Source: Schistocerca nitens (taxonomy: Eukaryota; Arthropoda; Insecta; Orthoptera; Acrididae). From it: 64,000 nt of DNA. The notes under the pieces were generated by a model, which saw only the letters and a program-made list of their open reading frames with translations, made no database searches and was not told where the DNA came from. Positions 1 through 10,617 of the stretch are shown here, piece by piece. Position 1 is the stretch's first letter. The number at the start of each line of letters is the position of its first letter. The stretch covers positions 537,313,383 through 537,377,382 of the forward strand of contig NC_064621.1 of the NCBI RefSeq assembly GCF_023898315.1, in the 5' to 3' direction. The translations under genes were made by a program, and so were the position numbers.

Positions 1-3000
1 GCTCATCTCGAGCTGGGAGGCCGATCTCCAAAGCTGGGGCGTCGATCGCCCCTTTGGCCAGCCTGTCGACACGTTCGTTCCCCGGGATGCCAACGTGACC
101 TGGCGTCCAAACAAAGACCACCGAACTTCCAGAGCGGGTAATGGTGGAAACGGACTCCCGAATAGAGGACACCAGAGGAGAAGAGGGATAGCAGCGGTCG
201 ATGGCCTGGAGGCTTCTCAGGGAGTCACTGCAGATGACGATGGACGTACCTGAGCAGGAACGCATATGCTCAAGAGCGCGCCATATGGCCACCAGCTCTG
301 CAGTAAAAATACTGCAGCCAGCCGGCAAGGAGCGCTGTTCAACATGGGCAGTGTGAGCAAAAGCGTAGGCAGTGCGGCCATCAACCAGGGAACCATCAGT
401 GAAGACAGACTCACAGCCCGGAAATGAGGCGAGGAGCGCAAGAAAACGGCGACGGAGGGCCACAGGCGGAACTGAGTCCTTAGGTCCCTGTGCCAAGTCC
501 AGACGGACGGACGGCCGGGGCAAACACCAGGGAGGCGTAGGTGCACGGACCCGGAAGGGAGGCAGAAGAGGGAATGAGCCCAGGTCCGACAGCAGGGACT
601 GGACGCGGACAGCTATGGAAAGCCCAGACCAAGGTCGCCATTCGGGCAGATGGAGGACCGTGACAGGGAAAAGCAGGCGACGATTAGGATGGCCTGGCGA
701 GCAATGCATGTGGACAACATAGTCGGCGAGCAGTCTATGGCGGCGAATCCGCAGCGGGGGAACCCCGGCGTCCACCAGTAGACTATCCACGGGGCTCGTA
801 CGAAAAGCGCCAGTTGCAAGCCGAACCCCACAGTGGCGTATGGGGTCTAACAACTTCAACACTGAGGGTGATGCAGACCCATAGGCCAGGCTCCCATAAT
901 CAAGCCGGGACTGCACAAGGGCTCTGTACAATCGCAACAGCGTGCAGCGATCCGCACCCCAAGATGTGTGGCTGAGGCAGCGGAGGGCGTTGAGGTGCCG
1001 CCAGGACTTTGGCTTCAGCTGAGTAATATGAGGAACCCATGTGAGCCGGGCATCAAACACGAGTCCTAAGAAGCGGCAAGTGTCCACCACTTCAAGCAGG
1101 TGCCCGTCGAGGTAAAGTTCAGCATGAGGCTGGACCGTCCGACGCCTGCAGAAGTGCATAACGCGAGTCTTGGCTGCAGAGAACTGAAAACCATGAGTCA
1201 GAGCCCATGATGCTGCCTTGCGAACGGCAACTTGCAGCGTGCGTTCGGTGACTCCCGTAGTCGTGGAGCCAAATGAGATGCAGAAGTCGTCAGCATACAA
1301 AGAAGGAGACACCGACGACCCCATGGCTGCAGCCAGAACATTAATGGCCACTAGAAATAAGGAGACGCTCAACACCGAGCCCTGCGGGACCCCATTTTCC
1401 TGTATATAAGATGAACTAGAGGTGGCACCGACTTGCACCCGGAAAGAGCGGCGCAATAAAAAGTTTTGAAGAAAAGCCGGGAGCTGACCACGAAGACTCC
1501 CACTCTTGCAACGTAGCAAGGATGTGATGCCTCCATGTGGTGTCATATGCCTTCCACAGATCAAAAAAAGACAGCAACGAGATGCTGACGTCGGGCAAAG
1601 GCCGTATGGATAGCAGATTCCAGCCGCACCAAATTGTCCGCTGCAGACCGGCCCCGACGGAAGCCACCCTGGGATGGAGCGAGGAGACCGCGTGACTCAA
1701 GGACCCAACACAAATGCCGCCCCACCATACGTTCGAGCAATTTGCACAAAACGTTGGTGAGGGTAATGGGACGATAGCTGTCCACCGCCAATGGGTCCGC
1801 ACCAGGTTTCAAGGTGGGAACAACAACACCCTCTCGCCATTGCGACGGGAACACGCCCGCGCTCCAAATGCGGTTAAAGATGGTGAGGATGTGTCTCTGG
1901 CAGTCCCTGGAGAGATGCTTCAGCATCTGCGCATGGATGCAGTCTGGTCCTGGTGCTGTATCAGGGCAATCGGCGAGGGCAGCGAGGAATTCCCTCTCGC
2001 TGAAAGGAGCATTGTATTTTTCAGAACGACGCGTGTGGAATGATAATGGCGTCTGCTCGGCCCGCTCCTTGAGAGAGCGAAAGGCGGGGGGGATAAGTTG
2101 CAGTCGCAGAGCTCTTAGCAAAGTGCGCAGCAAGGTGTTCAGCAATGGCGGCAGCGTCCGTGCAGACAGCGCCGTCCAGGGAGATCCCAGGGACACCCAT
2201 AGGGGTCTGGTATCCATAAGTCCACTGGATCCGGGACCACACGAGCGAGGGCGAGACACGGGAGCCCAGGGATGAGACTTACCTCTCCCAGCACTCCTGC
2301 TTACGCCATGCAATAAGACGAAGGGCCAAGGCACGGAGCCTCTTAAAGGCAATGAGGGTCTCTAGAGACAGGTGCCGCCTATGACGCTGGAGAGCCCGCC
2401 TACGGTCGCGAATAGCCTCAGCAATCTCCGGCGACCACCAGGGAACAGCCCTCCTCCGAGGGAGTCCAGAAGAGCGGGGGATGGCAGCCTCGGCCGCCGA
2501 AATAATGGACATGGTTAAGACACGGACCACCTCGTCAATGTCACCGTGTGGGGGAGACTCGATGGTTGCAGCGGAAGGAAAAGCCGGCCAGTCAGCCCTG
2601 TGGAGAGCCCAGCGGGGCAGGCGCCCAGAAGAATGACACTGGGGCAGTGACAAATAGATGGGAAAATGGTCACTACCACACAGGTCAGGATGCACCCTCC
2701 AGTGGAGGGATGGGACAAGTCCGGGGCTGCAAAGAGAGAGATCGATGGCCGAGAACGAGCCATGGGCCACACTGAAATGCGTGGGAGCACTGGTGTTCAA
2801 GAGGCTAAGGTCGAGCTGAGCCAACAAATGCTCTACGGCCCGACCGCGGTCATCGGAGACAGTCCCACCCCACAGAGGGTTGTGGGCATTGAAATCGCCC
2901 AGAAGCAGCAATGGTGGCGGGAGTTGTGCCAGCAGCGCAGCCAAGACATGGCGGGGGAGCTCCCCATCCGGAGGAATGTAAACAGAGCAAACAGTAATAG

Positions 3001-3315
3001 CCGGCGAGAGCTCAACTCTGGCAGCGACTGCCTCTAAAGGCGTCTGAAGGGGTACTGGCGAGCTACAGACAGACTGGTGAACAAAGAGGCAAACCCCACC
3101 TGACACTCGTTGACAGGCAGCACGGTTCTTATAGTATCCCCGATAACCGCGAAGGGCGGGGGTCCGCAGTGCAGGAAACCAAGTTTCCTGCAGAGCAATG
3201 CAGAGAACAGGGGAAACACTCAGAAGCATCCGGAGCTCAGGCAGGTGGCGGAAATAACCGCCGCAGTTCCACTGGACAATGGAAGCTGGAAGGGACTGGG
3301 AGGGCGTGAATACGA
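1..3315 (-). pseudogene. LINE ORF2: endonuclease, reverse transcriptase, RNase H (disrupted)
   Basis: The endonuclease lies at about 3300-2450, with LQETWFP, a GDFNAHNPLWG motif and a C-terminal GSDHFPI. The reverse transcriptase runs about 2050-900: DSYRPITLTNVLCK, motif A FFDLWKAYD near 1560, and YADD near 1300. RNase H at about 400-1 shows FTDGS, FTAEL, CSDSL and a WTPGHVGIPGNERVD ending. Breaks seen: an in-frame stop at 2281-2279, a frameshift at a G7 run (2086-2092), another at an A7 run (1563-1569) and a further shift near 1480. The frame is open upstream of the first Met (3229) to the end of ORF1, so translation may begin by re-initiation close to the ORF1 stop. The product would nick target DNA and copy its own RNA. 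The last domain is cut by the window edge. Confidence 0.88.
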
Positions 3316-4869
3316 CTAAGAGGCAGACGGCGCCTCAGAGCCAACTGCCGCCACCGGGGGAGAGTCAGCTGTGTCCATAGGAAAGGCTCCCAACGGTTCT
3401 GTGAGGGCGAGATCTGCGGCAGAGGCGAGGATCTCCACCTCATCCCCGGAGCCAGGACTATGTACAGCAGGCGGTACTGAAACCGCCGGAACGTCCTTCT
3501 TCTTGGACACATTCTCGCGTCGGCCCTTAGGGTGAGAGGGCTGGGAGAGCTTCTCTGAAGGAGCATCAGAGGCTGACGACGACGCAGAAGCCCTACGACC
3601 AGCAGGTGGCGGAACCTTCAGCCACTGGCTGACATCCGGCTGGGTAGGAGAAGAAACGGAGGAAGGGAGAGCCCCAAGGGACCCCTTCCGCGAGAGAGGA
3701 ACCGGCAGAGGCAACGCCGGCGGAGAAGGAGGGGGAGGGATCGAGCCCCCCGGTTTTGGAGGAGATGTCACCCCCGAAGTAAGAGTGGGGGGAGCGACAG
3801 AAGAGGGTTTGCCCCCAACCGCTAAGGGGGCAACAGAGGAAGGCTTGCCCCCAGACACGAGGGGGGCAGACAGAGATGCATGGCCCCAAGGGCCCACTGA
3901 AGGCGGCACAGATGAGGCGACAACCGTCGCTCGCGAGGGCGACGATAACGTGGCTGCAGCATAAGATGGGCGAAGGGAAGCAGGATACAACCTTTCAAAT
4001 TTCAGTTTTGTCTCTCGATAAGTAAGCCGGTCCACGGCCTTAAATTCCATTATCTTCCACTCCTTATGAAGAATGGGGCAATCCGGCGAGCATGGAGAGT
4101 GGTGCTCCCCACAGTTGACACATACAGGTGGAGGCGCACATGGAGAATCGGGATGAGAGGGGCGTCCGCAATCTCGACATGTTGCGCTGGATGGGCAACG
4201 GGAGGACATGTGCCCAAACTTCCAGCACTGGAAGCACCGCATCGGCGGAGGGACGTATGGCTTGACGTCACAACGGTAAACCATTACCTTGACCTTCTCG
4301 GGCAAGACATCACCCTCGAAGGCCAAGATAATGGCACCGGTGGCCACCCTGTTAGTCTTGGGTCCTCTATGGACACGACGGACAAAATGTACACCACGTC
4401 GTTCCAAGTCGGCTCTCAGCTTGTCATCGGATTGTAACAAGAGGTCACGATGGTAAATAATCCCCTGGACCATATTTAAGCTACTGTGAGGAGTGACGGT
4501 AACAGGGACGTCACCCAGCTTATCACACAAGAGCAACACTCGTGACTGGGCTGGGGAAGACGTCTTGAGGAGGATGGACCCATTCCTCATTTTAGACAAC
4601 CCCGCCACTTCCCCAAACTTATCCTCCAGGTGTTCCACAAAAAACAGAGGCTTCGTCGTAAGAAAAGAGTCACCATCAGTCCTGCTGCAGACAAGGCATT
4701 GTGGTACATAAGGCTCCCGCTTGGCACTAGATCTACGTCCCTCCCATGGCGCAGCCAACGAGGGGAACGACTGAGGGTCATATTGCGCAGCATCAAAGTC
4801 TACTCTGCCTCGCTTAGAGACGCTGGTGGCCGTGCGACCACCAGCTTGGTGTGATTTATTGGGCTTCAT
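3316..4869 (-). CDS. LINE ORF1, gag-like nucleic-acid-binding protein (517 aa)
   Basis: Intact 517-residue frame starting MKPNKSHQ. I chose this Met at 4869 over an in-frame one 74 codons upstream because the upstream stretch reads like leader sequence. Residues 55-200 look like the RNA-recognition-like core of I-type ORF1 proteins. Three zinc knuckles follow: CFQCWKFGHMSSRC at 212-225, CRDCGRPSHPDSPC at 231-244 (both CX2CX4HX4C) and CVNCGEHHSPCSPDC at 250-264 (CX2CX3HX6C). The last 200 residues are rich in Pro and Ser with GGKPSSVAP repeats and end in an acidic segment. The family role is binding element RNA into a particle. ORF2 follows directly in another frame. The open frame beside a broken ORF2 suggests fairly recent insertion or sequencing errors in ORF2. 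Confidence 0.85.
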   Translation of the reverse strand: MKPNKSHQAGGRTATSVSKRGRVDFDAAQYDPQSFPSLAAPWEGRRSSAKREPYVPQCLVCSRTDGDSFLTTKPLFFVEHLEDKFGEVAGLSKMRNGSILLKTSSPAQSRVLLLCDKLGDVPVTVTPHSSLNMVQGIIYHRDLLLQSDDKLRADLERRGVHFVRRVHRGPKTNRVATGAIILAFEGDVLPEKVKVMVYRCDVKPYVPPPMRCFQCWKFGHMSSRCPSSATCRDCGRPSHPDSPCAPPPVCVNCGEHHSPCSPDCPILHKEWKIMEFKAVDRLTYRETKLKFERLYPASLRPSYAAATLSSPSRATVVASSVPPSVGPWGHASLSAPLVSGGKPSSVAPLAVGGKPSSVAPPTLTSGVTSPPKPGGSIPPPPSPPALPLPVPLSRKGSLGALPSSVSSPTQPDVSQWLKVPPPAGRRASASSSASDAPSEKLSQPSHPKGRRENVSKKKDVPAVSVPPAVHSPGSGDEVEILASAADLALTEPLGAFPMDTADSPPVAAVGSEAPSAS

Positions 4870-5465
4870 TGCGCCACATCCGCCCAGATGCCACCTACTC
4901 CGAACGAGGGCTCTCCCCAAGCGCGCCACCCAGCCAAAGCAATGGGTACCTGGCCGATATCCCGTTGCCCGGAGTCCCCGTGCCCCAGACAAGATGGGCA
5001 CATACTCCTTGGCATGCATGGGGAGGAAACAGCTCTGGCATCTGTAGTGCGATCCCTGCGTGGTCAGGGGGCTACAACCAAGAGGGTACATGACGACCCC
5101 ACCACAACAGACTGGCTACTGTGCTGGATTTTAGGTGTTGAAAGGGTCCACAGTTGTCGTGGGCGCTAAGAAGGGGATTGCGCGCAAGACGAGAAGGAGG
5201 CCACCCAGAAGACGTTGGGTGTAAATCCCGCCACACGACAATAGGGAACATGCAAGATGGTGGTGCATGATGGACCAATAGAAAAACACCACGTACGGCG
5301 TCCTTCCCCAAATGGCACGCACTAACAACGGAAATTTGGAAAAAAGGAGGTCAAACCCAAGAGGGGACCATCACAGAAGGCCGAAACGTTTGAGACTCCT
5401 TTTAGTCGCCTCTTACGACAGGCAGGAATACCGCGGGCCTATTCTTACCCCCGAACCCGCAGGGG
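4870..5465 (-). promoter_or_regulatory. LINE 5' leader with conserved 5' head
   Basis: About 600 bp precede ORF1 on the minus strand with no convincing protein. The outermost 90 bp (about 5465-5375) read CCTGCGGGTTCGGGGG and then GTATTCCTGCCTGTCG followed by AAGAGGCGACTAAAAGG. I remember this GC-rich head at the 5' end of several arthropod LINEs. An internal promoter is expected here for this class but is not shown by the sequence. Confidence 0.55.
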
Positions 5466-5469
5466 AGGA

Positions 5470-5780
5470 CGTAACTAATGAGGAGGTACTGAATAGGATT
5501 GGGGAGATGAGAATTTTGTGGCACAACTTGACTAGAAGAAGGGATCGGTTGGTGGGACATGTTTTGAGGCATCAAAGAATCACAAATTTAGCATTGGAGG
5601 GCAGCGTGGAGGGTAAAAATCGTAGAGGAAGACCAAGAGATGAATACACTAAGCAGATTCGGAAGGATGTAGGTTGCAGTAGGTACTGGGAGATGAAGAA
5701 GCTTGCACAGGATAGAGTAGCATGGAGAGCTGCATCAAACCAGTCTCAGGACTGAACACCACAACAACAATAACAACTTT
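5470..5780 (+). mobile_element. RTE-type LINE, 3' fragment
   Basis: Encodes the C-terminal end of an RTE ORF: a frame reading TNEEVLNRIGEMRILWHNL, then GRPRDEYTKQI, then VAWRAASNQSQD and a stop at 5753-5755. The tail is an ACAACAATAACAAC simple repeat. It matches the 3' end of the fuller element at 12017-15298. It starts abruptly at about 5470 against the I-type LINE, so it is 5' truncated or was split by that insertion. Confidence 0.85.
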
Positions 5781-5932
5781 TGTTCTTTCAAGTCGTGAAA
5801 CAACCTCACACTGGTCTACAACAAGCCATCTAACCTATAGCGCATGAGACTTTTTTAAATCGTCCCGTCCTCTTACTACAATGGCTTGGTTATGCACTGA
5901 CAAACTATAAAACTTACATTTGTGGAACTTTT

Positions 5933-6131
5933 GCCGGCCGAAGTGGCCGTGCGGTTAAAGGCGCTGCAGTCTGGAACCACAAGACCGCTACGGTCGCAGG
6001 TTCGAATCCTGCCTCGGGCATGGATGTTTGTGATGTCCTTAGGTTAGTTAGGTTTAACTAGTTCTAAGTTCTAGGGGACTAATGACCTCAGCAGTTGAGT
6101 CCCATAGTGCTCAGAGCCATTTGAACCATTT
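5933..6131 (+). mobile_element. tRNA-derived SINE, family A, copy 1
   Basis: Starts GCCGGCCGAAGTGGCCG. It has an A-box-like TGGCCGTGCGGTTAAAGG, a long variable arm as in class II (Ser/Leu) tRNAs, a B box GGTTCGAATCC, then a non-tRNA body (CTTAGGTTAGTTAGG, GTTCTAAGTTCTAGGGG, CCCATAGTGCTCAGAGCC) ending TTTGAACC. It is flanked by an 8 bp direct repeat GAACTTTT (5925-5932 and 6132-6139). Not a functional tRNA gene. The family would use RNA polymerase III and LINE machinery. Confidence 0.88.
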
Positions 6132-6139
6132 GAACTTTT

Positions 6140-7126
6140 AGCTCACCATTTTGTGTATTTTAACACCGTAAAATTGGCAGATAAATAGTTTTATTTTTCT
6201 GGCATTCTTACTGCGATACAATTTATAACATTTAACTCTGTTACAGTTTATTAGTACTGTCACAGGAAAAAATCATGTTTAACATTAAAACGTCCTTTCA
6301 CTCAAAGACAAGTATAATACTACTCATGTGTAACCTTCTCTTCTAAACGTAGGCTCCTATTGGAATGTTCGAATCAGAACCGTGTCTAAAATTTCTTATA
6401 AAACTACTCCCAAAGAAGATTCTAATTCTTAAGTTAACGTTACCTCTTTTAAAAGAATTTTAAAAGTTTGTTTGACAGTCAAGTGTGTGTCCAATGGATA
6501 CAAGTATAAGACTATTATTTCGTATACTGAAGAGATTTCAGTACGGAGCAAGATTATAGGTAAAAAGGGATAGATCCTGTAACATTTTGGTTCAGAGGTC
6601 TTTTATGTGGTGAAGACTATTTATGAACGGTCGCCACCCCAATCTGGCAAGAAGTTACATTCAATGAGTTATTCTAAAGTGCAATTGTGATTAGAAATTT
6701 TACATGTACCTTTACGTACATAGGTAAAGAGAACCATTTCCTCACGTACAGCATACCACCTAACTTTCATTCTCACTTTGTCAACTCCAGATAAATTATA
6801 CCGCAGCACCCAGGTGCATTAACACTTTCGCTATTTTTTATGTAGATAAATAATGTTATTCAAGTGCACGCTAAGGGTCTCTTTAATTGAGATTTGAAGA
6901 ACAAATTATTATTCTAAGTTAGTTAAGCAAAATATATACGTTATTACACAAACACAATATTAACACATACTTTGAAATTATCGTTTTTTCACCTATGGCT
7001 CCAACTTACTTTGTCTGATATTGGTAAAAACTTCCAGCTCTTGTGGAATCCTCAAACACTATTCGAAAAATAACACAAAGCTAACTGATCAAGTTCTATT
7101 TTGAATATGGCACAGGATTTATGCAG
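6140..7126. other. AT-rich stretch, nothing recognised
   Basis: About 1 kb of AT-rich sequence with only short random frames. I see no transposon ends, no tandem repeat and no coding signal on either strand. Confidence 0.6.
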
Positions 7127-7301
7127 TTAAACCTCCGTTACTCGCGCGAAAATTCGTGACATGGTCACTCACGCGGATGACAGGTGTGATCCACAAAGCA
7201 AGCAGTCTATTTGTATACTTTGAACGGTCTTTATAACTGATTTTATGATTTTTTTATTAAATCTAAGTATAATACATTTAATATTCGTACTCAGTATAAT
7301 A

Positions 7302-8723
7302 CACTCGTGGAAATTGAAATAAGAACACCGTGAATTCATTGTCCCTGGAAGGGGAAACTTTATTGACACATTCCTGGGATCAGATACATCACATGATCAC
7401 ACTGACAGAACCACAGGCACATCGACACAGGCAACAGAGCATGCACAATGTCGGCACTAGTACAGTGTATATCCACCTTTCGCAGCAATGCAGGCTGCTA
7501 TTCTCCCATGGAGACGATCGTAGAGATGCTGGATGTAGTCCTGTGGAACGGCTTGCCATGCCATTTCCACCTGGCGCCTCAGTTGGACCAGCGTTCGTGC
7601 TGGACGTGCAGACCGCGTGAGACGACGCTTCATCCAGTCCCAAACATGCTCAATGGGGGACAGATCCGGAGATCTTGCTGGCCAGGGTAGTTGACGTACA
7701 CCTTCTAGAGCACGTTGGGTGGCACGGGATACATGCGGACGTGCATTGTCCTGTTGGAACAGCAAGTTCCCTTGCCGGTCTAGGAATGGTAGAACGATGG
7801 GTTCGATGACGGTTTGGATGTATCGTGCACTATTCAGTGTCCCCTCGACGATCACCAGTGGTGTACGGCCAGTGTAGGAGATCGCTCCCCACACCATGAT
7901 GCCGGGTGTTGGCCCTGTGTGCCTCGGTCGTATGCAGTCCTGATTGTGGCGCTCACCTGCACGGCGCCAAACACGCATACGACCATCATTGGCACCAAGG
8001 CAGAAGCGACTCTCATCGCTGAAGACGACACGTCTCCATTCGTCCCTCCATTCACGCCTGTCGCGACACCACTGGAGGCGGGCTGCACGATGTTGGGGCG
8101 TGAGCGGAAGACGGCCTAACGGTGTGCGGGACCGTAGCCCAGCTTCATGGAGACGGTTGCGAATGGTCCTCGCCGATACCCCAGGAGCAACAGTGTCCCT
8201 AATTTGCTGGGAAGTGGCGGTGCGGTCCCCTACGGCACTGCGTAGGATCCTACGGTCTTGGCGTGCATCCGTGCGTCGCTGCGGTCCGGTCCCAGGTCGA
8301 CGGGCACGTGCAGCTTCCGCCGACCACTGGCGACAACATCGATGTACTGTGGAGACCTCACGCCCCACGTGTTGAGCAATTCGGCGGTACGTCCACCCGG
8401 CCTCCCGCATGCCCACTATACGCCCTCGCTCAAAGTCCGTCAACTGCACATACGGTTCACGTCCACGCTGTCGCGGCATGCTACCAGTGTTAAAGACTGC
8501 GATGGAGCTCCGTATGCCACGGCAAACTGGCTGACACTGACGGCGGCGGTGCACAAATGCTGCGCAGCTAGCGCCATTCGACGGCCAACACCGCGGTTCC
8601 TGGTGTGTCCGCTGTGCCGTGCGTGTGATCATTGCTTGTACAGCCCTCTCGCAGTGTCCGGAGCAAGTATGGTGGGTCTGACACACCGGTGTCAATGTGT
8701 TCTTTTTTCCATTTCCAGAAGTG
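7302..8723 (-). mobile_element. Young Tc1-like transposon, copy 1 (1422 bp)
   Basis: Flanked by TA (7300-7301 and 8724-8725). The ends are inverted repeats beginning CACTCSTGGAAATTGAAA on the left and CACTTCTGGAAATGGAAA read from the right. It is nearly identical to the copies at 9196, 36630, 46748 and 54673. It lies inside the piggyBac-like element, in the lost C-terminal region. Confidence 0.95.
7457..8479 (-). CDS. Tc1-like transposase, intact, 340 aa
   Basis: Start chosen at MPRQRGREPYVQLTDFERG (8479), the usual Tc1-family opening. The frame stays open 72 codons further upstream, but that stretch reads as leader. A first helix-turn-helix covers about residues 12-52 and a second about 75-115, with a basic RARRPGTGPQRRT linker. 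The catalytic core shows FSDES (D155), FQQDNARPH (D244) and SPIEHVWD (E277), with 88 and 32 residues between. VWGAISYTG is the usual core signature. It would cut the element at its terminal repeats and insert it at TA. Copy-specific changes are A in SAEAARAR and R in GVRQLP where other copies have G and S. All catalytic residues are present. Confidence 0.93.
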   Translation of the reverse strand: MPRQRGREPYVQLTDFERGRIVGMREAGWTYRRIAQHVGREVSTVHRCCRQWSAEAARARRPGTGPQRRTDARQDRRILRSAVGDRTATSQQIRDTVAPGVSARTIRNRLHEAGLRSRTPLGRLPLTPQHRAARLQWCRDRREWRDEWRRVVFSDESRFCLGANDGRMRVWRRAGERHNQDCIRPRHTGPTPGIMVWGAISYTGRTPLVIVEGTLNSARYIQTVIEPIVLPFLDRQGNLLFQQDNARPHVSRATQRALEGVRQLPWPARSPDLSPIEHVWDWMKRRLTRSARPARTLVQLRRQVEMAWQAVPQDYIQHLYDRLHGRIAACIAAKGGYTLY

Positions 8724-9195
8724 TATATTCTAACGGTTGTAACGGTTCGAGCATTCGAAGAACAATATCTTCAGCTGAATTACTGGCATTACATAGTCTC
8801 TATGGTTGCTTACCGACGTACGGTTCTAAATTCGAAGTGTAAGCTGTTTTTACATCAACCAAAGCAAACACTTTTAACCCATACGTTGCTGGTTTGCTAG
8901 GGATATATTGCCTGAATGCGAAAAGCTGTTCATCAACAGTACTATACTCACTAGGTGAAAAATATTTTTGGCAATTTTTTGTGAATAGTTCAAGTACCTC
9001 TCTGATAGAAGCCAACTTGTCAGTCTCTCTGCGAACACCTCTATCACGGATATTATAAGACCTAAGACATCTCAACAGAAACCTGAATTGGTTTTCACTT
9101 ACGCATAAATAACATGATTCAAGTCCGTTTCCCTTTGAATTATCCCACAATTCCGATATACTCTTCCTACAAGATCTCAACGATCGACACAGATA

Positions 9196-10617
9196 CACTC
9201 CTGGAAATGGAAAAAAGAACACATTGACACCGGTGTGCCGGACCCACCATACTTGCTCCGGACACTGCGAGAGGGCTGTACAAGGAATGATCACACGCAC
9301 GGCACAGCGGACACACCAGGAACCGCGGTGTTGGCCGTCGAATGGCGCTAGCTGCGCAGCATTTTTGCACCGCCGCCGTCAGTGTCAGCCAGTTTGCCGT
9401 GGCATACGGAGCTCCATCGCAGTCTTTAACACTGGTAGCATGCCGCGACAGCGTGGACGTGAACCTTATGTGCAGTTGACGGACTTTGAGCGAGGGCGTA
9501 TAGTGGGCATGCGGGAGGCCGGGTGGACGTACCGCCGAATTGCTCAACACGTGGGGCGTGGGGTCTCCACAGTACATCGATGTTGTCGCCAGTGGTCGGC
9601 GGAAGGTGCACGTGCCCGTCGACCTGGGACCGGACCGCAGCGACGCACGGATGCACGCCAAGACCGTAGGATCCTACGCAGTGCCGTAGGGGACCGCACC
9701 GCCACTTCCCAGCAAATTAGGGACACTGTTGCTCCTGGGGTATCGGCGAGGACCATTCGCAACCGTCTCCATGAAGCTGGGCTACGGTCCCGCACACCGT
9801 TAGGCCGTCTTCCGCTCACGCCCCAACATCGTGCAGCCCGCCTCCAGTGGTGTCGCGACAGGCGTGAATGGAGGGACGAATGGAGACGTGTCGTCTTCAG
9901 CGATGAGAGTCGCTTCTGCCTTGGTGCCAAAGATGGTCGTATGCGTGTTTGGCGCCGTGCAGGTGAGCGCCACAATCAGGACTGCATACGACCGAGGCAC
10001 ACAGGGCCAACACCCGGCATCATGGTGTGGGGAGCGATCTCCTACACTGGCCGTACACCACTGGTGATCGTCGAGGGGACACTGAATAGTGCACGGTACA
10101 TCCAAACCGTCATCGAACCCATCGTTCTACCATTCCTAGACCGGCAAGGGAACTTGCTGTTCCAACAGGACAATGCACGTCCGCAAGTATCCCGTGCCAC
10201 CCAACGTGCTCTAGAAGGTGTAAGTCAACTACCCTGACCAACAAGATCTCCGGATCTGTCCCCCATTGAGCATGTTTGGTACTGGATGAAGCGTCGTCTC
10301 ACGCGGTCTGCACGTCCAGCACGAACGCTGGTCCAACTGAGGCGCCAGGTGGAAATGGCATGGCAAGCCGTTCCACAGGACTACATCCAGCATCTCTACG
10401 ATCGTCTCCATGGGAGAATAGCAGCCTGCATTGCTGCGAAAGGTGGATATACACTGTACTAGTGCCGACATTGTGCATGCTCTGTTGCCTGTGTCTATGT
10501 GCCTGTGGTTCTGTCAGTGTGATCATGTGATGTATCTGACCCCAGGAATGTGTCAATAAAGTTTCCCCTTCCTGGGACAATGAATTCACGGTGTTCTTAT
10601 TTCAATTTCCAGCAGTG
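9196..10617 (+). mobile_element. Young Tc1-like transposon, copy 2 (1422 bp)
   Basis: TA flanks at 9194-9195 and 10618-10619. Terminal repeats match copy 1 but the orientation is opposite. It splits the piggyBac-like transposase between IGL and YLCRS. With copy 1 it forms an inverted pair of 1.42 kb arms separated by 472 bp. Confidence 0.95.
9440..10462 (+). pseudogene. Tc1-like transposase with one nonsense codon
   Basis: Same 1023 bp reading frame as copy 1, but codon 266 (10235-10237) is TGA where the other copies have Trp. This removes the final 75 residues including catalytic E277. The rest aligns without indels through KGGYTLY and the stop at 10460-10462. Minor changes include K in GAKDGRMRV and Y in EHVWYW. 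It is a single-step inactivation of an otherwise complete gene, so young. Confidence 0.93.

Larger units (their letters stand above)
1..5465 (-). mobile_element. I-type non-LTR retrotransposon (LINE), 3' end cut by window edge
   Basis: Read on the minus strand it has a leader, a gag-like ORF1 (4869-3316), then ORF2 with endonuclease, reverse transcriptase and, at the window edge, RNase H. An RNase H after the reverse transcriptase together with CCHC knuckles in ORF1 is typical of the I superfamily; I cannot separate I from LOA-like clades by eye. The 5' end is placed near 5465, where the sequence switches abruptly to the 3' part of an RTE element. The 3' tail lies beyond position 1. ORF1 is intact and ORF2 damaged, so this copy is probably not autonomous. 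Confidence 0.9.

Noticed and set aside
217-831. Several overlapping frames in the first 800 bp
   Set aside because: They are out-of-frame readings of the LINE RNase H and linker region, whose correct frame shows FTDGS and GHVGIPGNE.
5991-6018. tRNA-like B boxes (GGTTCGAATCC) that could suggest tRNA genes
   Set aside because: Each is followed by a non-tRNA body and is flanked by target-site duplications in most copies, so they are SINEs.
8258-8842. Long plus-strand frames (up to about 200 residues) opposite each Tc1-like transposase, recurring at 9167, 37586, 46722 and 55629
   Set aside because: They are antisense shadows of the GC-rich transposase gene and recur only because the element does. 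No domain is visible.
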